NCBI GenBank assembly: GCA_022649665.1 | Contig: JALCOL010000003.1 | Span: forward strand, 124,001-188,000 | DNA: 64,000 bases | Source of the DNA: Enterococcaceae bacterium | Lineage (GTDB): Bacteria; Bacillota; Bacilli; Lactobacillales; Enterococcaceae | Reading direction: 5' to 3' | Shown here: one piece after another, positions 25,627-35,424 of the stretch | Layout: each line of letters starts with the position of its first letter | How positions within the stretch are numbered: the stretch's first letter is position 1 | Notes under the pieces: generated by a model | Databases searched by the model: none | Told to the model about the DNA's origin: nothing | What the model saw: only the letters and a program-made list of their open reading frames with translations | Made by a program: the position numbers and the translations under genes

Positions 25627-28044
25627 ATGCTAGTTTCTTATGATTGGTTGAAAGAATATATCGATTTAGACAATGTCGCACCGCATGATTTGGCGGACCA
25701 AATGTCCTTGACCGGGATCGAAGTCGAAGGAATCGAAGTGCCGGGGGACGGCTTAAAGAAAATCGTGATCGGAGAAGTCAAAGAATGCGTCCCGCATCCA
25801 GACAGCGATCACTTAAAGATCTGCCAAGTCGATGTGGGTGAAGAAGAACCGCTGCAGATCATCTGCGGCGCTCCAAATGTCGCAGAAGGTCAAAAAGTGA
25901 TCACCGCGCTCGTTGGTGCAAGGATCGGCGACAATGTCAAGATCAAACGCGGCAAGATCCGCGGGATCGTCTCGAACGGAATGTTCTGTGCGCTTCAAGA
26001 ATTAGGGATTTCCGACAGTGTGACACCGAAAGAATACAGTGATGGGATCTACATTCTGCCGAAAACTGCGATCGTCGGCGATTCGGCGATCGAATATTTG
26101 GGTTTGAACGACTCGATCATCGAGCTTTCGATCACCCCGAACCGCGCTGATGCCCTCAGCATGCACGGCGTCGCCTATGAAGTCGGTGCGATCTACTCGC
26201 AAGTGCCTTCCTTCCCGGCGATCCAACTGACGGAAGATCCAAAACAGACCGCTGCAGAAATGATCACCGCAGCTGTTGAAGACAAAGAAGCAGTTTTGGA
26301 TTATCATTTGCGCTTGATCGAAGATGTTGTGATCAAAGATAGTCCGTTCTGGCTGCAGATGCGTCTGATGAAAGAAGGGATCCGCCCGATCAACAATGTC
26401 GTCGATGCGACGAACTATATCCTGCTCGATTATGGTCAGCCGCTCCACGCGTTCGACTATGAAAAACTGCAAACGAAAAAAATCGTCGTTCGTTTTGCAC
26501 AAGCCGGCGAAACTTTGACGACTCTGGACGGTGAAGAGCGCGAACTCACACCGGATGACTTGGTGATCACCAATGGCGAAGTTCCAGTAGCCCTCGCCGG
26601 AGTGATGGGCGGACTTGATTCGGAGATCACGGAGGAAACGACGACGGTCGCGTTGGAAGCCGCAATGTTTGAAGGCGTTCATGTCCGCAAAACCTCGCAG
26701 CGCTTCAACTTGCGCTCAGAGTCTTCCGCGCGTTTTGAAAAAGGGATCGATCAAGGAATGATCTTGGCGGCGCTCGATGCTTGTGCTGCCATGATCGCTG
26801 AACTTTCCGGCGGACATGTCTTGTCCGGTGTCGTCACTGCAGCTGAAACACCAGCCAAAGAAGCGGTAGTTTCGATCACTTTGGAGAAGCTGAATGCCGC
26901 CCTTGGAACAAAACTGGCTGAAGAAGAAGTGACAACGATCTTTTCGCGGCTGGGCTTCCGTACGAAAGTCGCTCACGGAGAATTCACCGTGACGATCCCG
27001 ACACACCGCTGGGACATCCATATTCCCGCTGATTTGGTCGAAGAAGTGGCGCGGATCTACGGTTATGACCGCTTGCCGACGACCTTGCCGACCGGCCAGA
27101 CAAATGGCGGCCTGACGACGCGCCAAAAGAAAATGCGCCGCATCAAAGAGTTGCTGGAAGGCAGCGGTGTGGATGAAGCGATCTCGTATGCGATCACGAC
27201 GGCTGAAAAAGCTGCGCAGTTCACTTGGGAAAAGAGCAATTTGACGCAGCTGGCTTGGCCGATGTCGGAAGAACGGACGACGCTCCGTTTGAACGTTGCG
27301 AGCGGCCTTTTGGATGATCTGGCCTATAATATCGCGCGCAAAAATACCGATATCGCGCTTTTTGAAACCGGCAAAGTCTTCCATCAAGAGCATGATCCGA
27401 AAAAAGAGCTGCCAGTCGAAAAAGAACACTTGGCTTTGGCACTTTCCGGCAATTGGCAAAGAAAAACATGGGAAGATCCAGCAGAAAAAACCGACTTCTT
27501 TACCTTAAAAGGTCTTCTTGAAAAAATATTCAACGAACTTGGGATCAAAGACGGGATCACTTTTGCACGAACGACAGCGCATCCCGAACTGCACCCGGGC
27601 CGCGGCGCCGATATTTATTATCAAGGCGAAATGATCGGCTTGATCGGCCAGATCCACCCAAGTTTGGCAAAAGGTCTGGATATCAATGAAACTTTTGCCG
27701 CGGAACTTGACTTGGAAAAACTGCTGGTCGCTGATGAACCTTTCGTTTATCAAGCCGTTTCAAAATTCCCGCAGATTTCCCGCGACATCGCGCTGTTAGT
27801 CGATCGTGAAGTTTCGCACGGCCAATTGGTCGCAGCGATCCAAGCCCACGGCGGCAAACACTTGCAAAAAATCGAACTTTTCGATCTGTACCAAGGCAAG
27901 AATTTAGCCAGCGGCAAAAAGTCGCTCGCATATCACTTGACGTTTGCTGATCCGAATGCCACATTAAAAGACGAAGCGATCAATCATGCCATGGAAAAAA
28001 TCACGAAAAACTTGGAGGAAACTTTCCACGTGGAAGTTCGATAA
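25627..28044 (+). CDS. pheT: Phenylalanyl-tRNA synthetase beta subunit
   Basis: An 805-residue subunit. The order is: EMAP-type tRNA-binding domain at about 40-150 ([15 protein letters not shown]), B3/B4 editing domain at about 210-390 ([20 protein letters not shown] is its entry), B5 domain at about 405-475, catalytic-like core, and a C-terminal ferredoxin-fold anticodon domain ([19 protein letters not shown] near 715). All parts appear complete, so Tyr editing should be intact. AAAGGAGTAATCAC precedes the ATG. It is followed by murI with a 2 bp gap, suggesting read-through into cell-wall genes. Confidence 0.97.
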   Translation: MLVSYDWLKEYIDLDNVAPHDLADQMSLTGIEVEGIEVPGDGLKKIVIGEVKECVPHPDSDHLKICQVDVGEEEPLQIICGAPNVAEGQKVITALVGARIGDNVKIKRGKIRGIVSNGMFCALQELGISDSVTPKEYSDGIYILPKTAIVGDSAIEYLGLNDSIIELSITPNRADALSMHGVAYEVGAIYSQVPSFPAIQLTEDPKQTAAEMITAAVEDKEAVLDYHLRLIEDVVIKDSPFWLQMRLMKEGIRPINNVVDATNYILLDYGQPLHAFDYEKLQTKKIVVRFAQAGETLTTLDGEERELTPDDLVITNGEVPVALAGVMGGLDSEITEETTTVALEAAMFEGVHVRKTSQRFNLRSESSARFEKGIDQGMILAALDACAAMIAELSGGHVLSGVVTAAETPAKEAVVSITLEKLNAALGTKLAEEEVTTIFSRLGFRTKVAHGEFTVTIPTHRWDIHIPADLVEEVARIYGYDRLPTTLPTGQTNGGLTTRQKKMRRIKELLEGSGVDEAISYAITTAEKAAQFTWEKSNLTQLAWPMSEERTTLRLNVASGLLDDLAYNIARKNTDIALFETGKVFHQEHDPKKELPVEKEHLALALSGNWQRKTWEDPAEKTDFFTLKGLLEKIFNELGIKDGITFARTTAHPELHPGRGADIYYQGEMIGLIGQIHPSLAKGLDINETFAAELDLEKLLVADEPFVYQAVSKFPQISRDIALLVDREVSHGQLVAAIQAHGGKHLQKIELFDLYQGKNLASGKKSLAYHLTFADPNATLKDEAINHAMEKITKNLEETFHVEVR

Positions 28045-28046
28045 AA

Positions 28047-28883
28047 ATGAGTAAAATGAAAGAAATCAAACCAATCAACGAGTCTCCGATCGGTTTTATC
28101 GATTCCGGCGTCGGCGGTTTGACGGTCGTCAAAGAAGCGATGAAACAGCTCCCCAATGAACGGGTCTTATACTTGGGCGATACGGCACGCTGTCCTTATG
28201 GTCCGCGGCCGGCTGAACAGGTGATCCGCTTTACGGAAGAGATGACGGCTTTTCTTTTGAAAAAGGGGATCAAAATGCTGGTGATCGCTTGCAATACAGC
28301 GACTTCAGTTGCTCTGGAAGTGATCCGCGGCAAAGTCGATATCCCGGTCGTCGGCGTGATTTTGCCGGGAAGCCGCGCGGCTCTCAGGGCTACTAAAAAT
28401 AAGATCATCGGGATCATCGGCACCACCGGCACGATCAAAAGCGGCGCTTATGAAAAGACGCTGAAGAAAAAAGATCCCGCGATCCATACGATCAGTCTGG
28501 CTTGTCCGCGTTTCGTGGCAGTCGTTGAAAGCAACGAATACCGCTCGCCGGTGGCCAAAAAAGTTGTTGCTGAATCACTGCGGCCGCTTTTGCCGCCGAA
28601 AATGGATACTTTGATCATGGGATGCACGCATTATCCGCTTTTGCGGCCGTTGATCCAAAATGTGATGGGACCGAAAGTCAAATTGATCGACAGCGGCGTC
28701 GAAACGATCAGTGAAGTTTCCGCACTGCTCGACTATTTTGCGATCGCCGCGCCTTTTGAACGCACACATCCGCCGCATGAATTTTATACGACCGGCTCAG
28801 CCCGCCTATTCAGCGATCTGGCAGAAGGCTGGCTTGGAAGAAGCGATTTGCAGGTCACCCATATCGAACTTGGAAGGGACTGA
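28047..28883 (+). CDS. murI: Glutamate racemase
   Basis: A 278-residue enzyme making D-glutamate for peptidoglycan. The substrate motif [15 protein letters not shown] is near residue 13. The two catalytic Cys lie in ACNTATS near 76 and MGCTHYPLL near 192; [11 protein letters not shown] lies between near 44. The ATG at 28047 begins 2 bp after the pheT stop; a second ATG three codons on is possible. The order murI, rdgB, yfcE, cbpB is a known Lactobacillales arrangement. Nothing unusual is seen in the catalytic residues. Confidence 0.95.
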   Translation: MSKMKEIKPINESPIGFIDSGVGGLTVVKEAMKQLPNERVLYLGDTARCPYGPRPAEQVIRFTEEMTAFLLKKGIKMLVIACNTATSVALEVIRGKVDIPVVGVILPGSRAALRATKNKIIGIIGTTGTIKSGAYEKTLKKKDPAIHTISLACPRFVAVVESNEYRSPVAKKVVAESLRPLLPPKMDTLIMGCTHYPLLRPLIQNVMGPKVKLIDSGVETISEVSALLDYFAIAAPFERTHPPHEFYTTGSARLFSDLAEGWLGRSDLQVTHIELGRD

Positions 28884-28887
28884 ACGT

Positions 28888-30171
28888 ATGCGCAAAGATG
28901 GCCGAAATCCAGATGAACTGCTGCCGATCCGCTTGAAAACCGAGATCTATGATCGCCGGACGGCCGTCGTAGTGATCGATTGGGGAAAAACGCATTTGAT
29001 CTGCCGCATGCGCGTGCTCCCGGCAAAAGAAGCGAGCGGCATCAACGTCTGTTTCGCTTTGACGGAAGATTGTCCAGCAAAAGAGCAGTACGCTGCCCTG
29101 GCTGAAAAAGTGGCGGAAGATTTGGGAAAAACCTTGGCACAGCCAGCCAAGTATGGTTTTGCGGCGGTTTTTTTTCCGCTTGCAACCGAAACGCCGCTCT
29201 ATGCACCGAGCCTTACCGGCGGCTGGGCGGCGCTGCGGCTGTTAACGAATCTGGTGCGCGGTCCGGAAGACTTGGATCTCTTGCAAACGCAAGTGGCTGC
29301 ATTCCGCGTCGCAGCAGCGGATGGCGCACTCCTGCTCGATCCGACAGCTCAAGAGAGCGCGGACGCGGACTTCAACGTTGATCTCGCAGTGAATGAATTC
29401 GGCGAGTTTTTGCGGCTGGAGATCATTTCAGGAGCGCAGGCAGTCAATGAAGCCGAAGTTTACGGGGCGCTTCAAATGCTCCAAGGCAAAGGAGAATACT
29501 TGATGGATCTGCAAAAACAAGCGGCCGGCGTGCAGCCGGCCGAAGAACAACAAGCGATCGTGATCGCGACCCGCAATGCCGGCAAAGCGCGCGAATTCAA
29601 AACACTTTTTGGCAAAGCGGGATATCGCGTCGAAACGCTGCTCGACTATCCGGATCTTCCCGAAGTCGAGGAGACCGGCTCGACGTTTGCAGAAAACGCC
29701 CGCTTGAAAGCCGAAACGATCGCACGCTTATTGGACCGTCCGGTGTTGGCGGACGATTCGGGACTTTCGGTCGATGCGCTGGACGGACTTCCCGGGATCT
29801 ATTCGGCGCGTTTTGCCGGTAGCGGACACAATGATGCGGCCAACAACGCGAAGCTTTTGGCAATGATGGCACCTTTTAAAGGTGAAAAGCGGCACGCGGT
29901 TTTCCACTGTACTTTGGCTTTTGCCGCACCGCATAAAAAAACACTCGTGGTCTCTGCCGATTGGACCGGACAAATCGCGACCGTTCCGCAGGGAAATGAC
30001 GGTTTCGGCTATGATCCGCTGTTTTTTCTGCCGGAGTATAATTGTACGGCGGCCCAACTGCCGCCGGAACAAAAAAATCGCATCAGCCACCGCGCGCTAG
30101 CGGTCCGCAAACTGGAAAAAGTTTGGCAGGCCTGGCTGACAAACAAGAACGAGCTGGAGGATGAAAGATGA
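28888..30171 (+). CDS. RNase PH-like domain fused to XTP/dITP pyrophosphatase (RdgB)
   Basis: A 427-residue two-part protein. Residues 1-212 align by eye with RNase PH: MRKDGRNPDELLPIRL at the start and LLLDPTAQESADADFNVDLAV near 148-168, but the stretch with the phosphate-binding arginines and the tRNA-contact region is shortened, so phosphorolysis is doubtful. Residues about 224-427 are an intact HAM1/RdgB pyrophosphatase (IVIATRNAGKAREF, STFAENARLKAE, VLADDSGLSVDALDG), which removes ITP, dITP and XTP. ATG at 28888 follows GGAAGGGAC. It overlaps yfcE by 4 bp. Confidence 0.9.
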   Translation: MRKDGRNPDELLPIRLKTEIYDRRTAVVVIDWGKTHLICRMRVLPAKEASGINVCFALTEDCPAKEQYAALAEKVAEDLGKTLAQPAKYGFAAVFFPLATETPLYAPSLTGGWAALRLLTNLVRGPEDLDLLQTQVAAFRVAAADGALLLDPTAQESADADFNVDLAVNEFGEFLRLEIISGAQAVNEAEVYGALQMLQGKGEYLMDLQKQAAGVQPAEEQQAIVIATRNAGKAREFKTLFGKAGYRVETLLDYPDLPEVEETGSTFAENARLKAETIARLLDRPVLADDSGLSVDALDGLPGIYSARFAGSGHNDAANNAKLLAMMAPFKGEKRHAVFHCTLAFAAPHKKTLVVSADWTGQIATVPQGNDGFGYDPLFFLPEYNCTAAQLPPEQKNRISHRALAVRKLEKVWQAWLTNKNELEDER

Positions 30172-30695
30172 AAGTATTAGTGGTAAGCGACAGTCATCAT
30201 GATGAAAAAATATTAAATGATCTGATCGAAAGATATCGCGATGAGGTTGATGCGATGATCCATTTGGGCGACTCGGAGCTTTCAGCCGATGATCCGATCT
30301 GGCAGGCCTTTACCGTTAAAATCGCCGGTAATTGCGACTTTGGGTTGGGATTTCCTTCGCATGCCCTGCTGCAGCTGGGGGATCAAAAAATCTATTGCGT
30401 CCATGGACATCACAGCAGTTTGAAATACGGCTTGGATCAATTGACCAATGAAGCGGATGAAGCCGGCTGCACGATCGTTTTGTTCGGCCACACGCACGAA
30501 GCGTTCTGCAAAGAAGAGAATAATCTCTTATTCGTCAATCCTGGCAGTATCGTCCAACCGCGCGGCGAACTTTTAGAACCATCGTATGTCTTGTTAGACT
30601 GGGACGATCAGCATTATCATGTCGATTTTTACAACCGGGCCCAGCGTGCGATCCCGGGCTGGCAGTTTACCTTGAAAAAAATCGTGAATGGTTAA
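30168..30695 (+). CDS. yfcE: Metallophosphoesterase, YfcE/MJ0936 family
   Basis: A 175-residue phosphodiesterase. Metal motifs are SDSHHD near residue 8, HLGDSE near 36, the GNCD box near 59, VHGHH near 79, and GHTHEA near 108, all present. The physiological substrate is unknown; family members hydrolyse phosphodiesters in vitro. Its ATG overlaps the RdgB fusion stop (ATGA), so the two are co-translated. Confidence 0.9.
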   Translation: MKVLVVSDSHHDEKILNDLIERYRDEVDAMIHLGDSELSADDPIWQAFTVKIAGNCDFGLGFPSHALLQLGDQKIYCVHGHHSSLKYGLDQLTNEADEAGCTIVLFGHTHEAFCKEENNLLFVNPGSIVQPRGELLEPSYVLLDWDDQHYHVDFYNRAQRAIPGWQFTLKKIVNG

Positions 30696-30796
30696 ATTAA
30701 TTTTAATGTTCAGTCTTTATAATCCTTCGAGTAAGAGAACGCTTCCTCTTTAGTGTACAATGAAAGAGTAGAACGAATAGAATGGAGGATATTTGC

Positions 30797-31294
30797 ATGA
30801 TCGGACCAGTATGCGAAGAAATATTATTAAGAAAAAAAGAGGATTTTTTGATCCCTGCCGAAAAGATCGCGAATGTGATGGACATCAATCCGCTAAGTCA
30901 CGCTTTTTTAGTCTTGAGCAAAGTCAAATATTCGAAGATCCCGGTTTTGGACCGCGAGGAAAAGATCGTCGGTTTGATCGGTTTGTCAGAGATCGTTGAT
31001 CAGATGTTTGATTTGGACGCGATCGATCCTGATAATTTAAATGATAAAACCGTCGCTGATGTGATGGAAACCGATTTTGTGACGGTCGACGAATCGAATA
31101 CGCTGGAAGATTTGCTGCATTTGGCGATCGACCATGCTTTTTTGCCGGTCGTCGGGAAAGACCGTCACTTTGTCGGGATCATCACCCGCCGCGAGCTCTT
31201 AAAAGCGGTCAACCGGCTCGTTCACGATCTGGAGCAGGAGAACTTGATCATTTCAAAAAAAGATCTCTCGAAAACTAAAATAGAAGTCGGTTAG
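30797..31294 (+). CDS. cbpB: CBS-domain c-di-AMP-binding protein
   Basis: A 165-residue protein made almost entirely of a CBS pair: CBS1 about 15-85 ([30 protein letters not shown] is its core) and CBS2 about 85-150 ([22 protein letters not shown]). It matches CbpB/DarB, which binds cyclic di-AMP and regulates partners such as the Rel (p)ppGpp synthetase. ATG at 30797 follows ATGGAGG; an ATG at 30782 is part of that site. A TACAAT at 30756-30761 may give it its own promoter. It is 11 bp before the dap gene. Confidence 0.85.
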   Translation: MIGPVCEEILLRKKEDFLIPAEKIANVMDINPLSHAFLVLSKVKYSKIPVLDREEKIVGLIGLSEIVDQMFDLDAIDPDNLNDKTVADVMETDFVTVDESNTLEDLLHLAIDHAFLPVVGKDRHFVGIITRRELLKAVNRLVHDLEQENLIISKKDLSKTKIEVG

Positions 31295-31305
31295 GAGTTG
31301 TTTCA

Positions 31306-32019
31306 TTGAACGCTGAAGAAATCATCCGCTATATCGGAGATGCCAAGAAAAAAACCCCGGTGAAAGTGTATCTGAAAGGGGATTTTTCACAAGTTGAATT
31401 TCCTAAAGATGTGAAAGTTTTTGCTGAAGAGCATACAGCCGTGCTTTTCGGGGATTGGGAAATTATCGCAGGCTTTTTAGCCGACCACGCTTCATCGATC
31501 ACCGATCAAGTGATCGAAAATGATTGCCGCTATTCAGCGATCCCGCTGCTTGATCTTTTAGCAGTCAATGCACGAATCGAGCCGGGCGCGATCATTCGCG
31601 ACCAAGTCGAGATCGGCAGCAATGCGGTCGTCATGATGGGAGCGGTGATCAATATTGGTGCTAAGATCGGCGAAGGGACGATGATCGACATGAACGCTGT
31701 GTTAGGCGGGCGTGCGACCGTTGGAAAAAATTGCCATGTCGGCGCCGGTGCAGTCTTAGCTGGTGTGATCGAGCCACCCAGCGCCGATCCGGTCACGATC
31801 GAAGACAATGTCTTGATCGGGGCGAATGCAGTGATCTTGGAAGGCGTCCGGATCGGCCAAGGAGCCGTTGTTGCCGCTGGTGCGATCGTTGTAGACGATG
31901 TCGCACCGCTGACGGTCGTTGCCGGGGTGCCGGCACGTGTGATCAAAACGATCGATGAAAAAACCAAGGGCAAGACCAGTTTGATGGCTGCGCTGCGGAA
32001 ATTAAATCCTGATCATTAA
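31306..32019 (+). CDS. dapH: Tetrahydrodipicolinate N-acetyltransferase
   Basis: A 237-residue enzyme of the acetyl branch of diaminopimelate/lysine synthesis, acetylating tetrahydrodipicolinate with acetyl-CoA. An N-terminal DapH_N domain (about 1-85) is followed by a left-handed beta helix of hexapeptide repeats (about 95-215: [20 protein letters not shown], then [20 protein letters not shown]). The start is TTG at 31306 behind TAGGAG. It works before DapL, which lies 147 bp downstream. The aminotransferase, dapA and dapB are not in this window. Confidence 0.93.
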   Translation: MNAEEIIRYIGDAKKKTPVKVYLKGDFSQVEFPKDVKVFAEEHTAVLFGDWEIIAGFLADHASSITDQVIENDCRYSAIPLLDLLAVNARIEPGAIIRDQVEIGSNAVVMMGAVINIGAKIGEGTMIDMNAVLGGRATVGKNCHVGAGAVLAGVIEPPSADPVTIEDNVLIGANAVILEGVRIGQGAVVAAGAIVVDDVAPLTVVAGVPARVIKTIDEKTKGKTSLMAALRKLNPDH

Positions 32020-32029
32020 TAAAATAATG

Positions 32030-32145
32030 TACAAGCGAGGCGGTGACAAAAGTGCTCTTGCGCTTCATCCTAAGAAGCTGCTTTTGAAGCACCGCTTATT
32101 CAGATATCGGGACCTTGACAAAATATATGTCACGGTCCCTTTCCA
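32030..32145 (+). promoter_or_regulatory. Structured leader before dapL
   Basis: The 147 bp between dapH and dapL can fold. GGCGGTG (about 32039) can pair with CACCGCT (about 32089), enclosing a small AAGTGC/GCGCTT hairpin. Then GGGACC-T-TGACA (32109-32120) pairs with TGTCA-C-GGTCCC (32128-32139), followed by only three T residues. The last hairpin could slow or partly terminate transcription. It does not match the lysine (L-box) riboswitch or a T-box. Structure is inferred by eye. Confidence 0.35.
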
Positions 32146-32166
32146 TTATCAAAAGGAGGGATCGTT

Positions 32167-33294
32167 TTGCCACTTGATCCATTTATCCAGATCCGCCGCG
32201 AACTGCATCAAATACCCGAGATCGGCTTGAAAGAAACCGCGACCCAAGCGTATTTGCTGAACACGATCCGCAAACTGGGGATCACTGAGCCGCAGATCAA
32301 ACGCTGGAGAACCGGGATCCTCGTGAAGCTGCCCGGGACTTCACCTGAAAAGATCGTCGCTTGGCGGACTGATATCGACGGCTTGCCGGTCGAGGAAGAA
32401 ACCGGTGCTGCTTTTCACTCGCTTCATCCCGGGCAGATGCATGCTTGCGGACATGATTTCCATATGGCGATCGCTCTTGGATTATTAAGATATTTCACTT
32501 TGCATCCGCCAAAAGATGATCTCTTGTTTCTTTTTCAGCCGGCAGAAGAAAATGAAGCTGGCGGGATGCTGTTTTATCAGGATCACGGCTTCGGCGAAGA
32601 GCTGCCCGATGAGATTTATGCACTGCACGTCAATCCCGAGCTTCCGGCGGGTGTCATCAGTACGCACATTGGAACGATGTGCGCCGGGACTTGCGAAGTC
32701 AAGATCCGCTTCACAGGGCGCGAAGGACACGCCGCTTATCCCCATTTGGCAAATGATATGATCGTTGCGGCTTCAGCTTTCATCCAGCAGGTCCAAACGA
32801 TCGTTTCACGCAACGTCGATCCGCTCAAATCCGCAGTCGTCACTTTCGGCAGTTTGCATGCCGGAAAGACGAATAATGTCATTTCGGGGACGGCTGAGCT
32901 TTTCGGTACGATCCGCACGCTTGATGATCAGACGAATCAGCTGACGCAAAAGCGAGTCCAAGAGATCGCTCGCGGCGTCGCAGAAAGTTTCGCTTGCGAG
33001 GTTGAAATCGATTTGAAACAGCAAGGCTATCTTCCAGTCACGAATGATCCGGCAACAACCCAAGCCTTTTTGACTTTTTTACAAGCACATCCGGAGATCC
33101 CGTTTCAAGATGTGCCGCCGACGATGACTGGCGAAGACTTCGGTTATCTTCTTCATCAGATTCCTGGGACCTTTTTCTGGTTAGGCGTCGATAGTCCCTA
33201 TCCGCTCCATTCAGCGCACTTTGCCCCGAAAGAAGCCGCGATCCCGCAAGCACTCAGAGTCTTCTCACAATTTTTGACGACGCGGGCGAACTGA
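32167..33294 (+). CDS. dapL: N-acetyldiaminopimelate deacetylase
   Basis: A 375-residue M20-family amidohydrolase. Metal motifs: AWRTDIDGLPVEE near 66, HACGHDFHM near 95, PAEENEAGG near 128, the dimerisation domain at about 180-295, and the final His in MTGEDFGYLLHQIPGTFFWLG near 320. It removes acetate to give LL-diaminopimelate for peptidoglycan and lysine. The start is TTG at 32167 with a strong AAAAGGAGGG. It pairs functionally with dapH upstream and is followed by a strong terminator. Confidence 0.92.
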   Translation: MPLDPFIQIRRELHQIPEIGLKETATQAYLLNTIRKLGITEPQIKRWRTGILVKLPGTSPEKIVAWRTDIDGLPVEEETGAAFHSLHPGQMHACGHDFHMAIALGLLRYFTLHPPKDDLLFLFQPAEENEAGGMLFYQDHGFGEELPDEIYALHVNPELPAGVISTHIGTMCAGTCEVKIRFTGREGHAAYPHLANDMIVAASAFIQQVQTIVSRNVDPLKSAVVTFGSLHAGKTNNVISGTAELFGTIRTLDDQTNQLTQKRVQEIARGVAESFACEVEIDLKQQGYLPVTNDPATTQAFLTFLQAHPEIPFQDVPPTMTGEDFGYLLHQIPGTFFWLGVDSPYPLHSAHFAPKEAAIPQALRVFSQFLTTRAN

Positions 33295-33370
33295 GAGCAA
33301 CAGCAGCGGGCAGCAAAGAGAACTGAAAAAGAGCTGCATCCGCAGCAAAAAACCGAAAAAATCAAAAAAT

Positions 33371-33415
33371 AAACAGACACGCCGCGAAGTTTTTTTCTTC
33401 GCGGCGTGTCTGTTT
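33371..33415. terminator. Strong bidirectional terminator
   Basis: A 19-bp perfect stem (arm AAACAGACACGCCGCGAAG) with a T7 loop lies between dapL and the convergent membrane-protein gene. Confidence 0.8.
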
Positions 33416-33429
33416 GGATATCGAACAGA

Positions 33430-33912
33430 TTATTTTTTTTGATCTTCCTCATGCAATTTTCGCTCGATCCTTTTCTGCCCCGCTTTATTCAATGCATAAA
33501 AAACGGCAAAAACTGCAGCGAGAAAAATCACAGAAGAGATAAAAGTCACGATGATCGTCGCTATAAAATGCCAATCAAACACTCCGGTATATTTCGCGTG
33601 ATACAGTGAGTAGTTTTTGACCGCAATCATGATGCTGCTTGCCAGACTGCCGAGCAGAATAAAGGCGGCACTGATCCGTTTGACAAATTTCTCATTATTC
33701 ATCATATCCACCCCGCGCATCATACTTCGGACGGCGACATAAAGGATCGAGACTAAAATGACCACAAGCTCCGTCGCGTAAGAGGCGGCGGGCAGATCCA
33801 AGACGTATGATTTGATCAAGATCGAAGTCGTCGCCAAAAAAAGAACGAGATAATAAGCTTCGCTGTTGATCTTGTTTTCTTCACGGACGATGCGTTCATC
33901 TTTGATTTTCAT
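33430..33912 (-). CDS. Four-TM membrane protein (DUF6773-like)
   Basis: A 160-residue membrane protein with four hydrophobic segments (about 22-42, 48-65, 84-104, 118-142) and charged ends (KIKDERIVREENKINSEAYY; KRIERKLHEEDQKK). It resembles the small DUF6773/DUF2178 partner proteins found behind XRE regulators in Firmicutes. ATG at 33912 follows GGGAGG, and its first bases overlap the stop of the upstream regulator (ATGA). Probably it is controlled by, or modulates, that regulator. No transport motif is visible. Confidence 0.7.
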   Translation of the reverse strand: MKIKDERIVREENKINSEAYYLVLFLATTSILIKSYVLDLPAASYATELVVILVSILYVAVRSMMRGVDMMNNEKFVKRISAAFILLGSLASSIMIAVKNYSLYHAKYTGVFDWHFIATIIVTFISSVIFLAAVFAVFYALNKAGQKRIERKLHEEDQKK

Positions 33913-34109
33913 GATGATTCCTCCCAAAATAAATCATTCAAGGTTTTTCCTAATGTTTTGCAGATCGCGATGCAGAGTTTCAGTGTCGGATTGTAATTTC
34001 CTGATTCGATCAATCCGATCGTCTGCCGCGTCACGCCGACAGCTTTTGCCAGATCTTCTTGACTCAGATCGGCTTCGGCGCGGGCCGCTTTGAGCTTTAT
34101 ATTTTTCAA
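33909..34109 (-). CDS. Small XRE-family regulator (Cro/CI-like)
   Basis: A 66-residue single-domain repressor, little more than an HTH: LKAARAEADLSQEDLAKAVG, then TRQTIGLIESGNYNPTLKLC and a C-terminal LGKTLNDLFW. It is of the YozG/YgzD type. The start is TTG at 34109 behind AGGAGG; upstream in-frame codons have no ribosome binding site. It overlaps the membrane-protein gene by 4 bp. It likely autoregulates the pair. Confidence 0.85.
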   Translation of the reverse strand: MKNIKLKAARAEADLSQEDLAKAVGVTRQTIGLIESGNYNPTLKLCIAICKTLGKTLNDLFWEESS

Positions 34110-34224
34110 ATCGTCTGCCTCCTTTCTGGCTCGCAAATCAAATATACGATATAAATTGCTATATGTCAAATATATATGTCTTTTAGAGTGATATAGTTTA
34201 CTTTAAGCAGTTGCATCAAAAAAA

Positions 34225-34354
34225 GAGGCTGGTACAAAACTAAAAATCCAGTCTTTCTTAACACATTTTTCAATTAAAAAAGAGCCTAAAATTAACGTTT
34301 TCAAAAACGAATTTTAGGCTCTTTTTCTATTTAGGCTACTTTTGTCTCAGCCTC
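34225..34354. repeat. 130-bp inverted-repeat element (MITE- or hairpin-like)
   Basis: Outer ends GAGGCTGGTACAAAA (34225-34239) and TTTTGTCTCAGCCTC (34340-34354) are inverted copies with two mismatches. Nested inside is a second stem, AAAAAGAGCCTAAAATT (34276-34292) and its complement (34310-34326), ending in a T run that could also terminate transcription. The outer ends resemble the AGGCTGGGACAAAA motif that I recall from intergenic hairpins of many Lactobacillales. No coding frame is inside. Confidence 0.55.
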
Positions 34355-34417
34355 CCGATATCCGAAAGAGCGACCGAAAGCCGCGGCTATTTCAGATGGA
34401 AGCTCCCTTGAAAGGGA

Positions 34418-35344
34418 TCATTTCATGGGAATGATCGGTGTATGGGGGATCGTAAAGCCGTTCGCGGTAAGCGCGGTGACATAGTCAGCAAGAAATTGTT
34501 CTTTCAAAGCGTATTGCCGCGAATTTTCAGTATACATCGTAACGCGGATCGCGTAATTGCTGTTGCCGAGGTCGACAAGGCCGAAAATCGTCGGTCCGCT
34601 TTTGATCTCATTTCGGAACTCGTTAGCGAGTTTTTGCGTCTGCTGGTCGATGACATGATAGATTTTTTCATAGCCTTCTGCCAGCTCGATCCGGACATCG
34701 ATCATCACCAGCATGTCGCTTCGGGAAAGGTTGCTGATCGTCGTGATATTGCGGTTCGGCACATAGTGGAGCGTCCCGTCGACGCCGCGCAGCTGGGTCG
34801 TGCGGATCCCGACCGCCATCACGGTTCCTTCGATATTGATATTCAAAAGTTTGACGTAATCGCCGACATCAAGCTGCTTTTCGCCGATGATGAACATCCC
34901 GGTGATGATATCGTTCATAAATCCTTGGGCGCCTAAACTGATCGTCAAGCCGGCGATCCCAGCTCCTGCCAAAAGCGAGCTGACCGGCACGCCCAAAATC
35001 GTCAGGATGCTGTAAATATAAAAGAAGACTAATGTATACTGAACGATATTATGGACGAGCGTCTTGATCGTCCGTTGACGTTGCGGATTCAAACCGCTTT
35101 TTTCCATTTTTTCGATCTGTTTGCAGTAGCCTTTGTCGACGAGATGCAAAAAAATCTTGCGCATCACAAGAAAAAGGACGGTCATCAAAAGGATGTATAG
35201 CACTTTGGTGATCGTCCAGGCCAATACTTTATCCCAATCGATCGAGTCGAGAAAACGCTGAAAAGCATTCAGCTGTTTGGTTGCCTGGTGGGTCACTTCC
35301 TCGCTTAAGGGACGCGTGGAAGAGATGGTTGAGTCGCTGGTCAT
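34418..35344 (-). CDS. mscS: Small-conductance mechanosensitive channel (MscS family)
   Basis: A 308-residue membrane protein that opens under membrane tension to release solutes. After a cytoplasmic/helical N-terminus come TMs at about 48-70, 100-122 and the pore helix TM3 near 125-155 (Ala/Gly-rich SLLAGAGIAGLTISLGAQGF). The beta domain follows (GDYVKLLNINIEGTVMAVGI, then LRGVDGTLHYVPN), ending in the alpha/beta vestibule. ATG at 35344 is chosen; AAGGAG lies rather far upstream (about 15 bp), so the start is not certain. It is divergent from metA. Confidence 0.9.
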   Translation of the reverse strand: MTSDSTISSTRPLSEEVTHQATKQLNAFQRFLDSIDWDKVLAWTITKVLYILLMTVLFLVMRKIFLHLVDKGYCKQIEKMEKSGLNPQRQRTIKTLVHNIVQYTLVFFYIYSILTILGVPVSSLLAGAGIAGLTISLGAQGFMNDIITGMFIIGEKQLDVGDYVKLLNINIEGTVMAVGIRTTQLRGVDGTLHYVPNRNITTISNLSRSDMLVMIDVRIELAEGYEKIYHVIDQQTQKLANEFRNEIKSGPTIFGLVDLGNSNYAIRVTMYTENSRQYALKEQFLADYVTALTANGFTIPHTPIIPMK

Positions 35345-35424
35345 TGTCGTTGGAGGACTCCTTTTACTGATTTTCTTCAAGCATAGCATAAAAGCGCTCG
35401 ATTGAACATTTGCTCTTTGCGTAC

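Noticed and set aside
31295-32166. Lysine (L-box) riboswitch near the dap genes
   Set aside because: I looked for the conserved L-box segments and found none; only generic hairpins are present.
32027-32230. 67-codon frame between dapH and dapL
   Set aside because: It overlaps the dapL start in another frame and has no ribosome binding site; its bases are better explained as a structured leader.
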